NCBI RefSeq assembly: GCF_022815905.2
Contig: NZ_CP119327.1
Coordinates: forward strand, 2,170,001 to 2,234,000
DNA length: 64,000 nucleotides
Direction: 5' to 3'
Source: Staphylococcus sp. NRL 16/872
Lineage (GTDB): Bacteria; Bacillota; Bacilli; Staphylococcales; Staphylococcaceae
Part shown: piece by piece, positions 9,660 through 17,233 of the stretch
Layout: every line of letters begins with the position of its first letter
Position numbering within the stretch: the stretch's first letter is position 1
Program-made: the position numbers and the translations under genes
Notes under the pieces: generated by a model
The model's database searches: none
What the model saw: only the letters and a program-made list of their open reading frames with translations
What the model was told of the DNA's origin: nothing

Positions 9660-10376
9660 TTAAATTTTAGTTCTTGAAGATAGTCGGACGGTATAAAATA
9701 CTACTAAAACAACAATAAGAATCCAAATAATTAATGACGCTATTTGCGCTATTTCTGGTTTGGTTAAAACTGCATCCACTGTTTTTTGGCAAAATAATAA
9801 ACCTATGCCAGTGTACTCTATTTTTTTAATAAATAGTCCAGTTAAACTAAAGATTATACCAACAAAAAAGATGAATTGATGACTATAAATAGTAATAGGA
9901 ACAATTCCCCAAGTAAAATTAAATGCTCGCATAATAATTAAAATCAGTGCAATCACAGCAATCACATATCCGATTATAATTTCAAATCGGTTGCTATAAA
10001 GATATTTTTTCCTATCTATTCTGATGTTGATAAAAATAGTAATTGGCAATATAACAATACAATAGAAAATTGAAATTGCCGTTGCTGCTTGAAATGGCAC
10101 ATATTGTTTATCATATAAATAAGAAATCAAGATGAAATTCATAATAAAAAAGATAACTGGATTTAATTGTAAACCAAAGAGATTACGTTGAATGATTAAA
10201 ATAATTTTGGCTGGAGATTTACTTCTATATTCCAAATAGTCTTGATCTTTAGCTTCAGATTTTTTTAAATCTGTACGTAAATTTTCTTTGATGTCATCAA
10301 TTAAATTAGGTGCCATACCTTTATGACTGAAATAATCGTTTATATTTTCAAGTAACACTTTATCATTAGTTCTCAT
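9660..10376 (-). CDS. Multi-spanning membrane protein of unknown function
   Basis: A 238-residue protein with a charged, helical N-terminal cytoplasmic segment of about 60 residues (MRTNDKVLLENINDYFSHKG) followed by six or so membrane helices. The N-terminal layout resembles proteins with an HAAS-like or DUF1129-like signalling domain, but I do not recognise a family with confidence. It is a single gene with ATG start and an ACTCAT-adjacent AAAGGAGT site, lying between the hydrolase and the secreted-protein gene on the same strand. A gene for a similar membrane protein occurs at this place in S. aureus. Confidence 0.75.
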   Translation of the reverse strand: MRTNDKVLLENINDYFSHKGMAPNLIDDIKENLRTDLKKSEAKDQDYLEYRSKSPAKIILIIQRNLFGLQLNPVIFFIMNFILISYLYDKQYVPFQAATAISIFYCIVILPITIFINIRIDRKKYLYSNRFEIIIGYVIAVIALILIIMRAFNFTWGIVPITIYSHQFIFFVGIIFSLTGLFIKKIEYTGIGLLFCQKTVDAVLTKPEIAQIASLIIWILIVVLVVFYTVRLSSRTKI

Positions 10377-10563
10377 GAGTTACTCCTTTGTTAAATTGTT
10401 GACGACTTGCCTATTAAATAAGAAAGAGACATCAACTTTTTCTATTCCGGTAATAATTGAATAATTCAATTTAAAATTTTATCATACATTTGTTTAATTT
10501 TCTTGTATAGACGAAGTATATTGGAATGGAACTTATCGAAATCTCACTGACGCTCTGACATAT

Positions 10564-10609
10564 AAAAAACGACAATTCCTATTTAATTCAATAGAAATCG
10601 TCGTTTTTA
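10564..10609 (-). terminator. Terminator of the secreted-protein gene at 10666
   Basis: Near-symmetric stem AAAACGACGATTTCTAT / ATAGGAATTGTCGTTTT with flanking A and T runs on both sides, 57 nt after the stop codon at 10666. The symmetry means it could work in either direction. Confidence 0.75.
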
Positions 10610-10665
10610 ATTATTATAGATAATTAAGTCTAGGTTAGTCTTTATAAAGACCACGATTGATTTTA

Positions 10666-11175
10666 TTATTGTGCAACATCAATACGATATAATTTTAAGA
10701 CTTTATCTTTTGCACCATTTGAACCAAATTGATAGCTTGTATTACCTTTTTGGATGTAACCAAAGTTGCCACTCACACTGTTATATTGTGCTCGTGTAAT
10801 CGCATTTTGACCAACACTTTGTTTAACTTGATTATAAGTTGGGCCATTAGCTTTATTGTAAGTCATAGAAATTCTAGTTACATTGCCTTGGTTTTGTTTA
10901 CCACTATTAGCTGTAACTACAACTAAACCTTTAGCTGTACGATATTCGTAATAACTTTCTTTGCCGTTAGGGTTTTTAGAATAGATTGGAGTGCCATATT
11001 TGCTATTAACATTTTTAATTGATTCACCAATTGTGATGTTTTCTAATGATTTTTGTCCTTGAGTTAATTGTTGAACTGTTTGAATTGAATTCCCGCTAGC
11101 TGCTTCAGCATGATTAACGCCTACTCCTGTCATTACTAGTCCTGAAACTAAAAATGCCGCTACTAATTTTTTCAT
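10666..11175 (-). CDS. Small secreted protein with signal peptide
   Basis: A 169-residue exported protein. MKKLVAAFLVSGLVMTG-type signal sequence ends with HAEAA before SGNS, giving a mature protein of about 143 residues. The mature part has ITIGESIKNVNSKYGTP and YYEYRTAKGLVVVTA, a pattern like the SmpA/CAP-associated folds in which a short helix is followed by a beta sheet, then a C-terminal repeat of the same style (YNQVKQSVGQ and NTSYQFGSNG). No catalytic residues stand out. It has a good GGAGATAG ribosome site, its own terminator and a long upstream region. The function is unknown; a secreted homologue occupies this place in S. aureus. Confidence 0.8.
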   Translation of the reverse strand: MKKLVAAFLVSGLVMTGVGVNHAEAASGNSIQTVQQLTQGQKSLENITIGESIKNVNSKYGTPIYSKNPNGKESYYEYRTAKGLVVVTANSGKQNQGNVTRISMTYNKANGPTYNQVKQSVGQNAITRAQYNSVSGNFGYIQKGNTSYQFGSNGAKDKVLKLYRIDVAQ

Positions 11176-11328
11176 AAGACCTCTATCTCCTTTATCTCAT
11201 TCTTATCTTTTGCTTGGTTATAGTATACCCCAAATATTACTAAAATAACACCTTTATTAAAGATTTATTACAATTTTTTCGTTTTTTGTAACAAGCGGCT
11301 TATTAAACTAAATAAATTAGTAAATTAT

Positions 11329-12123
11329 TTAACGTTCAGGTATATTTTCTTTAATAAACGGGGCTACTTCTTCAATAAACTTCTCTTGTTCTTCTTCAAA
11401 AGGATAAAGGCTTGATTCTGTAAACACTTTAAAGCGAGCGCCACCAATTAAGTCGGCTACTTCTTTTGATTCAATTGTGGTAATACGTTCTCCATGTTCG
11501 CTTGCAACGATCAATGTCGGTTTTGTTACGTGTTCAAATACTTCTCCAATGCTTTCTTGTTTAAAGACATCTTCAATAGCTTGCGTTTCTTCTTTAGTAG
11601 AAATTGCATTCGTATCTTCAACATGTTTTAAAAATTTATTAACTTTACGTGGTTTATGGTATCTACGTTTTTCCAAGAATTTATCTTGCTTTTCTTCATC
11701 CCAGTTACGGATTTTGTGCGCATATTTTCTAAATAAACGCTCTTCTGGTAATTCTCCTTCAATTGAAGTTGGCGTAACTAATATTAATGAAGAAACATAA
11801 TTTTTATAACGGTTGGCTAAATCCGCCACAATATTAGCACCCATTTCATGGCCTATAAAAGCTGCTTCATCTATATATAAATAATCTAATAGTAGAATAA
11901 TATCATCTGCAAATTCATTAAACTTAATTTGTCTAGGCTTATCTGAGTAGCCATGGCCACGTAAATCAATTAATACTACTTGGAATGATTTTGCGAGTTC
12001 TTTTGCTACATTTTGAAAAATTGAAGCATTCTCATATGCAGTATGTACCAATACTACAGGGTAACCTTCTCCCATCGTATTATAATTTAGAGAAAGTCCT
12101 CCTCTTCTAGTAAATAAATCCAT
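11329..12123 (-). CDS. Alpha/beta-fold hydrolase
   Basis: A 264-residue hydrolase-like protein. It has HTAYENA at the oxyanion position and GHEMGAN at the nucleophile elbow (Glu in place of the usual Ser), followed by DLRGHGYSDKP earlier in the chain. The C-terminal catalytic His is not obvious: the tail reads SSLYPFEEEQEKF where GHxPxxE is expected. This may therefore be a non-hydrolytic or altered member. The start lies one base after the stop of the HAD gene upstream, so the two are one operon and translation is coupled. The substrate is unknown. Confidence 0.82.
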   Translation of the reverse strand: MDLFTRRGGLSLNYNTMGEGYPVVLVHTAYENASIFQNVAKELAKSFQVVLIDLRGHGYSDKPRQIKFNEFADDIILLLDYLYIDEAAFIGHEMGANIVADLANRYKNYVSSLILVTPTSIEGELPEERLFRKYAHKIRNWDEEKQDKFLEKRRYHKPRKVNKFLKHVEDTNAISTKEETQAIEDVFKQESIGEVFEHVTKPTLIVASEHGERITTIESKEVADLIGGARFKVFTESSLYPFEEEQEKFIEEVAPFIKENIPER

Positions 12124-12124
12124 C

Positions 12125-12829
12125 TTAGTTATCTCCTTTCTGCGTTATATCAATTGGCAAGATAGATAATAATTCTTCAACTGTTGTAATAATATAGTCT
12201 ACCTCTTCCTCAAGAGGTTCAATATCATCATCGTCATGTTTAAACCATACACTTACCATACCCATTGCACGAGCTGGTGCAACATCATTTAATGCATCAT
12301 CGCCTACATACATAATTTCTTCTGGTAAAACGTCTAATTGATCAATCATATCTTCAAATATCCGAGGATGTGGTTTACGATATCCTACTGTTTCAGATGT
12401 AGATAAATAATTAATAACGTGACTTATACCTAAAGAATGTAACCGGAATTGCTTAATTTTTGATTTACCGTTGGCAATTACACCTAGCTGGTAGTTGCTT
12501 TTGGATAACTTTTCCAACGTATAAAGCGTGTCATAGTATGGAAAGACATAACGGTAAAAGTGCATTTCGAAATCATGAAATAAATCTTTCCAAGTCAATC
12601 TATCTATATGAAATTGTTTAATAATTGCCTTATAAAGATCAGGTTTATCGTTGTCTTCATCATCGTCTAATTCGATAAATTTCTTTTTAAAATCAGCAAG
12701 TTGAACATGTACAAAGTAATCATGGAAACGCTCAAACTGTTCTTCAATAAATTTGTCTCTAGACTTTGTTCTATCTAATAGCGTACCTTCTAAATCAAAG
12801 ACAATCGCTTTTATGTGACTTAAATCCAT
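12125..12829 (-). CDS. HAD-superfamily hydrolase
   Basis: A 234-residue haloacid-dehalogenase fold phosphatase. Motif I is FDLEGTLLD (the second Asp is replaced by Glu, as FDxEGT), motif II is IANGKS, motif III is the Lys of YRKPHP, and motif IV is GDDALNDV. These place it in the subfamily I group (PGPase/YjjG-like) with a helical cap of roughly 70 residues. The change of the general-acid Asp to Glu in motif I may alter activity. First gene of a two-gene unit with the alpha/beta hydrolase at 11329. Confidence 0.88.
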   Translation of the reverse strand: MDLSHIKAIVFDLEGTLLDRTKSRDKFIEEQFERFHDYFVHVQLADFKKKFIELDDDEDNDKPDLYKAIIKQFHIDRLTWKDLFHDFEMHFYRYVFPYYDTLYTLEKLSKSNYQLGVIANGKSKIKQFRLHSLGISHVINYLSTSETVGYRKPHPRIFEDMIDQLDVLPEEIMYVGDDALNDVAPARAMGMVSVWFKHDDDDIEPLEEEVDYIITTVEELLSILPIDITQKGDN

Positions 12830-12883
12830 TTTTATTTTTCCTCTTCATTATAATAGTATTTTTATTTTAGCAAATCGCGTAAA

Positions 12884-13840
12884 CTAGCGTAATACTTTAG
12901 ATTGTGAAATTAAAATATAAAATAAAACTGGTATACCGATTAAGGCTAAAATAATACTTGCCGGAATTTGTACTGGATTAATAATAATGCTCCCTATCCA
13001 ATCCGCACATAACATCATTGTCGCGCCGATTAAAATATTAAGAACCATTTGTATGCCTAAAGTATAGCGCCAATAGTAACGGCGTATAAGTTGAGGTATA
13101 ACCATACCTATAAATCCAATTACACCGACATACGCAACAGCAATAGCAGTCATAATTGAAGCCAATGTAAGCACAATAAATGTAACGCGCTGAACATTTA
13201 AACCAAGAGATTGACTCTTTAGTTCGCCTAGTTGTAGCAACTTAATTGAGGGGAGGAGCGCAAATAAAATAGCTACGCTAGGTATCGCTACAACACTAAT
13301 ATATATCATCTCTTTCGATTCAGCCGCAGCAAAACTTCCAAAGAAATAATTAGCAATTTGATTCATCTGACTAGGTTTAATTAGCACTAATATATATAAC
13401 AAAGCATTAAATAATGCTCCAATCATTAAGCCAGTCACAATTAATATTTTGATGGGATAACCTTTAGAAACCATCGTCGCCATCGTTAAAACGATGATTA
13501 ACGTTAAGATACTAAAGCCTATTGAAAAAACAGGAACCCAAATAAATGATAGCCCTAAAAATAGCGCTAAACCAGAGCCAAATGTCGCGCCACTCGCTAG
13601 TCCAAGTGTAAAGCTATCAGCGAGTGGATTATTTAATACCATTTGAAACATTTGGCCCGCCAATGTTAGTACGGCACCTGTCATCAAGGCCTCAAGCGTT
13701 CTAGGAATTCTAACTTTATAAAGAATGGTTTGATTAAATGAATCATTTAGGGATCCTAATTCCCAACACAAACTCAAACTCGTTATGACACATAAGCATA
13801 AAATCCAAATCATAAATGTAACGTAAATTTTCTTCGTCAT
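12884..13840 (-). CDS. FecCD-type iron-siderophore ABC transporter permease
   Basis: A 318-residue integral membrane permease of the BtuC/FecCD family with about ten helices. Signatures include RIPRTLEALMTGAVLTLAG, GQMFQMVLNNPLADSFTLG and IGFIGMVIPQLIRR, the last being the cytoplasmic coupling region that contacts the ATPase. Two starts are possible; the ATG at 13840 follows GTGGAG closely and an in-frame GTG lies at 13849. The gene sits downstream of an iron-type lipoprotein gene but behind a strong terminator, and no ATPase gene is present. In S. aureus FhuC is known to energise several permeases, so a distant ATPase is likely (inference). Confidence 0.9.
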   Translation of the reverse strand: MTKKIYVTFMIWILCLCVITSLSLCWELGSLNDSFNQTILYKVRIPRTLEALMTGAVLTLAGQMFQMVLNNPLADSFTLGLASGATFGSGLALFLGLSFIWVPVFSIGFSILTLIIVLTMATMVSKGYPIKILIVTGLMIGALFNALLYILVLIKPSQMNQIANYFFGSFAAAESKEMIYISVVAIPSVAILFALLPSIKLLQLGELKSQSLGLNVQRVTFIVLTLASIMTAIAVAYVGVIGFIGMVIPQLIRRYYWRYTLGIQMVLNILIGATMMLCADWIGSIIINPVQIPASIILALIGIPVLFYILISQSKVLR

Positions 13841-13891
13841 AATCTCCACTCTGTCATATGTTTAATATATTGCTCATTATAACTGATATTT

Positions 13892-13936
13892 AAAAAGCGG
13901 TGTAGCTCTTCAATTCATCGAACTACACCACTTTTT
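13892..13936 (-). terminator. Terminator between the lipoprotein and permease genes
   Basis: Stem GTGGTGTAGTTCGATG / GAAGAGCTACACCGC (imperfect centre) followed on the minus strand by TTTTTA. It begins 18 nt after the lipoprotein stop codon at 13954. It separates the two transport genes, so the permease may have its own promoter or depend on read-through. Confidence 0.75.
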
Positions 13937-13953
13937 TCTTTAGTATTCAGGAC

Positions 13954-14889
13954 TTAACGTTTATAAATAGCATCTCTTAATTCTTTTAATCCTTCATCAA
14001 TTCGAGGACCTGGTCGAGAGATTTCATCGCCATTCACTGTTTCAACACGTCCATTTTTAACAGCATTAATTTGGCTAAAACCATCACGTTGTTTAATAAT
14101 TTTATAATAATCTGCTTTAGAAATATCTTCAGTTGAAATTAATATATCTGGATTGTTCTTAATGATACTTTCTTTATCTACTGCTTTCCAACCTTTAATA
14201 TTTGAAAAGCTATTTTTAGCCCCTAATTTTTCAATCATATCATTAAAGAAAGTAGCTTTACCCGCCGTATAAATTTCAGGTTTAGAAGAAACTTCCAAAA
14301 AGATACTTTGTTCTTTATTATGTCTTGGAACCGACTTAATCACTTTATCAACATTTCGCTTTGTTTCCTCTACTAAATCATTTGCTTCTTTTTCACGTCC
14401 AGTAATTTCACCAATTTGTTTAAATGTATCGTATGTTTGATTAAGTGATTGTGCATCCTTCACATAAACCACTTTCACACCACTATTTGCTACACTATCA
14501 AGAATTTTTTTAGATGTTCCTTTTTGGGATTCATGAGCAAGTATTAAATCAGGTTTCGCTTTAAGTAACGCTTCTTTATTTAAGTTCATCGCATCAAACT
14601 GTTGTTTTCCTTTTTTAACATTTTTAGGATAATCATCCACTGTTGAAACACCTACAATATTTTTTCCTAATCCTAGTTCATATAAAATTTCTGTGTTACT
14701 TGGCATTAGGGAAATGATGCGCTTATAAGATTTATCGTTCGTCTTACCATCTTTAGAAGTTGTCTGTTCTGTTGATTTATCTGAGTGCTGACTTTGTTTA
14801 TTACCTTCTTTATGTTGATTACTTGGACCACATGCTACTAAAACAAGCATCAAAGCTAGAAGTACAAACCATACCTTACTATTCTTCAT
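13954..14889 (-). CDS. Iron-siderophore/cobalamin-type ABC transporter substrate-binding lipoprotein
   Basis: A 311-residue lipoprotein. The signal peptide ends in the lipobox LVAC (Cys20), followed by a Ser/Lys/Gln-rich linker to about residue 55 and then a periplasmic-binding-protein fold of the BtuF/FhuD class. KRIISLMPSNTEILYELG and PDLILAHES are typical of this family. Downstream neighbours include a FecCD permease on the same strand, behind a terminator. The ligand is unknown: an iron-siderophore or corrinoid is likely from the family. I saw no clear Fur box upstream. Confidence 0.9.
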   Translation of the reverse strand: MKNSKVWFVLLALMLVLVACGPSNQHKEGNKQSQHSDKSTEQTTSKDGKTNDKSYKRIISLMPSNTEILYELGLGKNIVGVSTVDDYPKNVKKGKQQFDAMNLNKEALLKAKPDLILAHESQKGTSKKILDSVANSGVKVVYVKDAQSLNQTYDTFKQIGEITGREKEANDLVEETKRNVDKVIKSVPRHNKEQSIFLEVSSKPEIYTAGKATFFNDMIEKLGAKNSFSNIKGWKAVDKESIIKNNPDILISTEDISKADYYKIIKQRDGFSQINAVKNGRVETVNGDEISRPGPRIDEGLKELRDAIYKR

Positions 14890-15036
14890 CGATACATTAA
14901 ACCTTCCCTTCCTATTTCTATGTATATATTCATCATACCAAATTATTTTTCTGATTAAATTAAATTCTTAATATTTTATTGTGTGAATTTATATTATTAT
15001 TTATTTTACTTACCGTTCCAAAAAGAAGGCAAAATT

Positions 15037-15076
15037 AAAACACCGATGACTTCTAAATGTAGAAATAATCGGTGTC
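15037..15076 (-). terminator. Terminator of the DUF805 gene
   Basis: Minus-strand stem ACACCGATTATTTCTAC / TAGAAGTCATCGGTGT followed by TTTTAATTTTG, 12 nt after the stop codon at 15088. Confidence 0.8.
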
Positions 15077-15087
15077 ACTTTAATCAA

Positions 15088-15582
15088 TTATTCATCTTTA
15101 GGGTATGGACCATATTTATTCCTGCTTGGCTTACTATCTGTAACACAATAAACTACTGTCATAATCAAAAGAATTAATAAAGCAATCGAAATAACCACAG
15201 ATATAATACTTGCGATGAGTAGCCCTATTCCTGTAAAGTAGCTACCGATAGAATAATCTACATAATCGTCAGTCCACATTCGTATGTTTTGTAACAACAT
15301 GACAATAAATAAAATGAGTGGGATAGTCATCGTGCGACCAACGTCATGAAAACGACGTACTGACATTGTGAATATTCCTATAAAGATAACTAAATCAATA
15401 ATGTTATAAATCGTTTCAAAAAATCCTTCTGCGCCAAAACTCCAAGACAAAAAATCGCATAGCAGACTCAAGACAATTAAAAGAAACACGACGTCTAAAA
15501 TCGCATACCAATAGTGACGACGTCTCGTACGCCCATGAACGTTAAAGTAATTCTTCCAAAATAACTGAAATGCATCAACCAT
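15088..15582 (-). CDS. DUF805 family membrane protein
   Basis: A 164-residue inner membrane protein with four predicted helices. It has the DUF805 signature at the start (FWKNYFNVHGRTRRRHYWYA, the aromatic/Arg-rich FxGRxxRxxYW pattern) and VRRFHDVGRT (RLHDxG/S motif) between helices two and three. The C-terminus (SKPSRNKYGPYPKDE) carries the family-typical NxYGP. The function of DUF805 proteins is not known. It has a GGAGAT site close to the ATG at 15582 and a strong terminator downstream, so it is probably transcribed alone. Confidence 0.9.
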   Translation of the reverse strand: MVDAFQLFWKNYFNVHGRTRRRHYWYAILDVVFLLIVLSLLCDFLSWSFGAEGFFETIYNIIDLVIFIGIFTMSVRRFHDVGRTMTIPLILFIVMLLQNIRMWTDDYVDYSIGSYFTGIGLLIASIISVVISIALLILLIMTVVYCVTDSKPSRNKYGPYPKDE

Positions 15583-15652
15583 CGCTTAATCTCCTTTAAA
15601 TACGTGCTTTGTTATTTTAATCATTACACATTTTAGAAGTGAAGCAAATAGT

Positions 15653-16417
15653 TTAATGAAGATAAGCGCGAATTGCAGTTGCGATATATTGGTTTAAGTT
15701 TTCATTTCGCCCTTTATTAATATTTTTCGCAAAGCGCTCGTCATTTTCATAAGTGAGTGCCATATACTCCAAAAATTGATTATCTGCATTTGGTACTTGA
15801 GTACGTAAAATATCTTTTAAACTTGTAATGTGTTGATACACCTGTTCTTCATCAACTTGGTGTTCATTTTCTAGGAAATAATTCATTTCGTCGAAGAATT
15901 GGTTAAGTTGACGGCTAATTTCTTTGTCATTGCGTTGTTTATCCGTTTTATTTAATGTATTACGCTGTTCTTTGAAAGATTGATAGTATTTCGTCTCGCC
16001 ATATTTCACTTCAGCTTCTTTATCATATTGTTGTTGAATATCAAAATCATCAAATTTATCCATATTAATCTCCTCATTTTTATGATTTTTGAGATGATGG
16101 TCTAGATAGTTAATCATTTGATTAAGTTGATCGCGTTTTTGCACAAGCTGACTAACATTTTCTTCTAAAATTTCATTTTTTTCCGAAATACTTTTATCAA
16201 AATAGCTTTGAATATCCTCCAGTGATAAATTCAGTTGTCTTAAAAATAAAATGGTTTGAAGTTTGGCAATGTCTTGCGTCGAATAGTACCGGTAGCCATT
16301 CTCTGTAACAAGACTTGGTATTAGTAATTTAATTTCATGATAATAATGTAAAGTACGCGTACTGACATCTGTGATGTGTCCTATTTCTTTGGGTGTAAAA
16401 TAGTCTTTTTGCTTCAT
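15653..16417 (-). CDS. MerR-family regulator with TipAS-like effector domain
   Basis: A 254-residue transcriptional activator. Residues about 8-50 form the MerR winged helix (FTPKEIGHITDVSTRTLHYY and ENGYRYYS). A dimerisation coiled coil follows (about 80-115), and the C-terminal 130 residues have the length and helical pattern of the TipAS/antibiotic-recognition domain found in Mta and TipA. Cytosolic; such proteins sense drugs or hydrophobic ligands. The gene has its own 19-bp-spacer promoter at 16482-16512, which indicates autoregulation. No efflux pump gene is adjacent; the DUF805 gene downstream may or may not be in the same unit. Confidence 0.88.
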   Translation of the reverse strand: MKQKDYFTPKEIGHITDVSTRTLHYYHEIKLLIPSLVTENGYRYYSTQDIAKLQTILFLRQLNLSLEDIQSYFDKSISEKNEILEENVSQLVQKRDQLNQMINYLDHHLKNHKNEEINMDKFDDFDIQQQYDKEAEVKYGETKYYQSFKEQRNTLNKTDKQRNDKEISRQLNQFFDEMNYFLENEHQVDEEQVYQHITSLKDILRTQVPNADNQFLEYMALTYENDERFAKNINKGRNENLNQYIATAIRAYLH

Positions 16418-16481
16418 CTTTGGTCTACCACCTTAACGTTTAAATCTTTTCTGACTAACTTATATTCATCATCTACAGAGG

Positions 16482-16512
16482 AGTATGCGCTATGACGTAA
16501 CGTTAAGGTCAA
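16482..16512 (-). promoter_or_regulatory. MerR-type promoter/operator with 19-bp spacer
   Basis: On the minus strand TTGACC (16507-16512) and CATACT (16482-16487) are exactly 19 bases apart, the over-long spacer recognised by MerR-family activators. Between them lies the interrupted dyad CTTAACGTTACG, similar to operators of Mta/TipA-like regulators. It reads into the MerR gene starting at 16417. The -35 element overlaps the stop codon of the DNA glycosylase gene. A second copy of the half-site CCTTAACGTT, as an inverted repeat, lies at about 16430-16440 in the leader. Confidence 0.7.
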
Positions 16513-17174
16513 TCTTTTTTCACAAAATAATCGTCTAAAAATGTATATCGTTGTTCACCTTTTCCATTAAAATAATTTTTCCCAAAATTATCTAATAACG
16601 CATGGAATTCATTCGCATCCTGATTTGTAAAATGAGAAGGCAATGTGATTTGTCTTTTAAATTTATCGTAACTTTCTGTATGGGTATAACCTAACCTATT
16701 ATATAATCTTCTCGTATAACTATCAGGAATAAACTCGATACCTTCAAAGACATAGACAAGTAAAACATCAGCTGTTTCGCTACCAATACCTCGAATTTTT
16801 AGTAATTCTTTTCTTAAGTTATCGCCATAATATTGAGCAATTTTTTCATAATTAAAATAAAATTGATTTAACCACTGAAATAAAGCGTGTATAGTTTTTC
16901 CTTTATTTTTATAAAAGCCACTAGAACGGATGACTTCTTGTAATTCTTCTAATGGTAAAGCTAGAATTTTTTGAGGATCAAATTGTGTTTCTTCTTTTAA
17001 GCGAAGTAATGCCATATCCGCATTTTTCCAATTTGTATTTTGTACCAGAATTGCCCCAAGCATCATTTCCTCAGGCGTTTTTGCTGGCCACCAACCTTGT
17101 GGTCCCATGTGATTTAATAATTCCTTATAAAGTGTGTCCGTACTAAGCATCTCTATTTTCACCCCATTCATCAC
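16509..17174 (-). CDS. MagIII-like DNA glycosylase of the endonuclease III superfamily (no Fe-S cluster)
   Basis: A 221-residue HhH-GPD DNA glycosylase. It shows PWWP-like GWWPAKTPEE, LGAILVQNTNW, SGFYKNKGK and IRGIGSETADVLLVY followed by IPDSYTRR, whose Asp is the catalytic acid. The Lys that defines bifunctional endonuclease III is replaced (GSETAD), and the protein has no Cys at all, so the C-terminal 4Fe-4S loop is missing. This combination matches the MagIII-type 3-methyladenine glycosylases rather than Nth. The start is uncertain: GTG at 17174 uses a site lying in the argS terminator stem, while ATG at 17150 follows GGGGTG. Role in base-excision repair is inferred. Confidence 0.85.
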   Translation of the reverse strand: MMNGVKIEMLSTDTLYKELLNHMGPQGWWPAKTPEEMMLGAILVQNTNWKNADMALLRLKEETQFDPQKILALPLEELQEVIRSSGFYKNKGKTIHALFQWLNQFYFNYEKIAQYYGDNLRKELLKIRGIGSETADVLLVYVFEGIEFIPDSYTRRLYNRLGYTHTESYDKFKRQITLPSHFTNQDANEFHALLDNFGKNYFNGKGEQRYTFLDDYFVKKD

Positions 17175-17180
17175 ATAACA

Positions 17181-17212
17181 ATACCCTCACAAATCGAAAT
17201 TTATGAGGGTAT
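17181..17212 (-). terminator. argS terminator
   Basis: Stem ATACCCTCATAAAT / ATTTGTGAGGGTAT on the minus strand, 22 nt after the argS stop codon. The T-run is poor (TGTTATG). Part of the stem contains the only possible ribosome site for a GTG start of the downstream glycosylase gene. Confidence 0.6.
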
Positions 17213-17233
17213 GACAATATTATTGATATTGAA

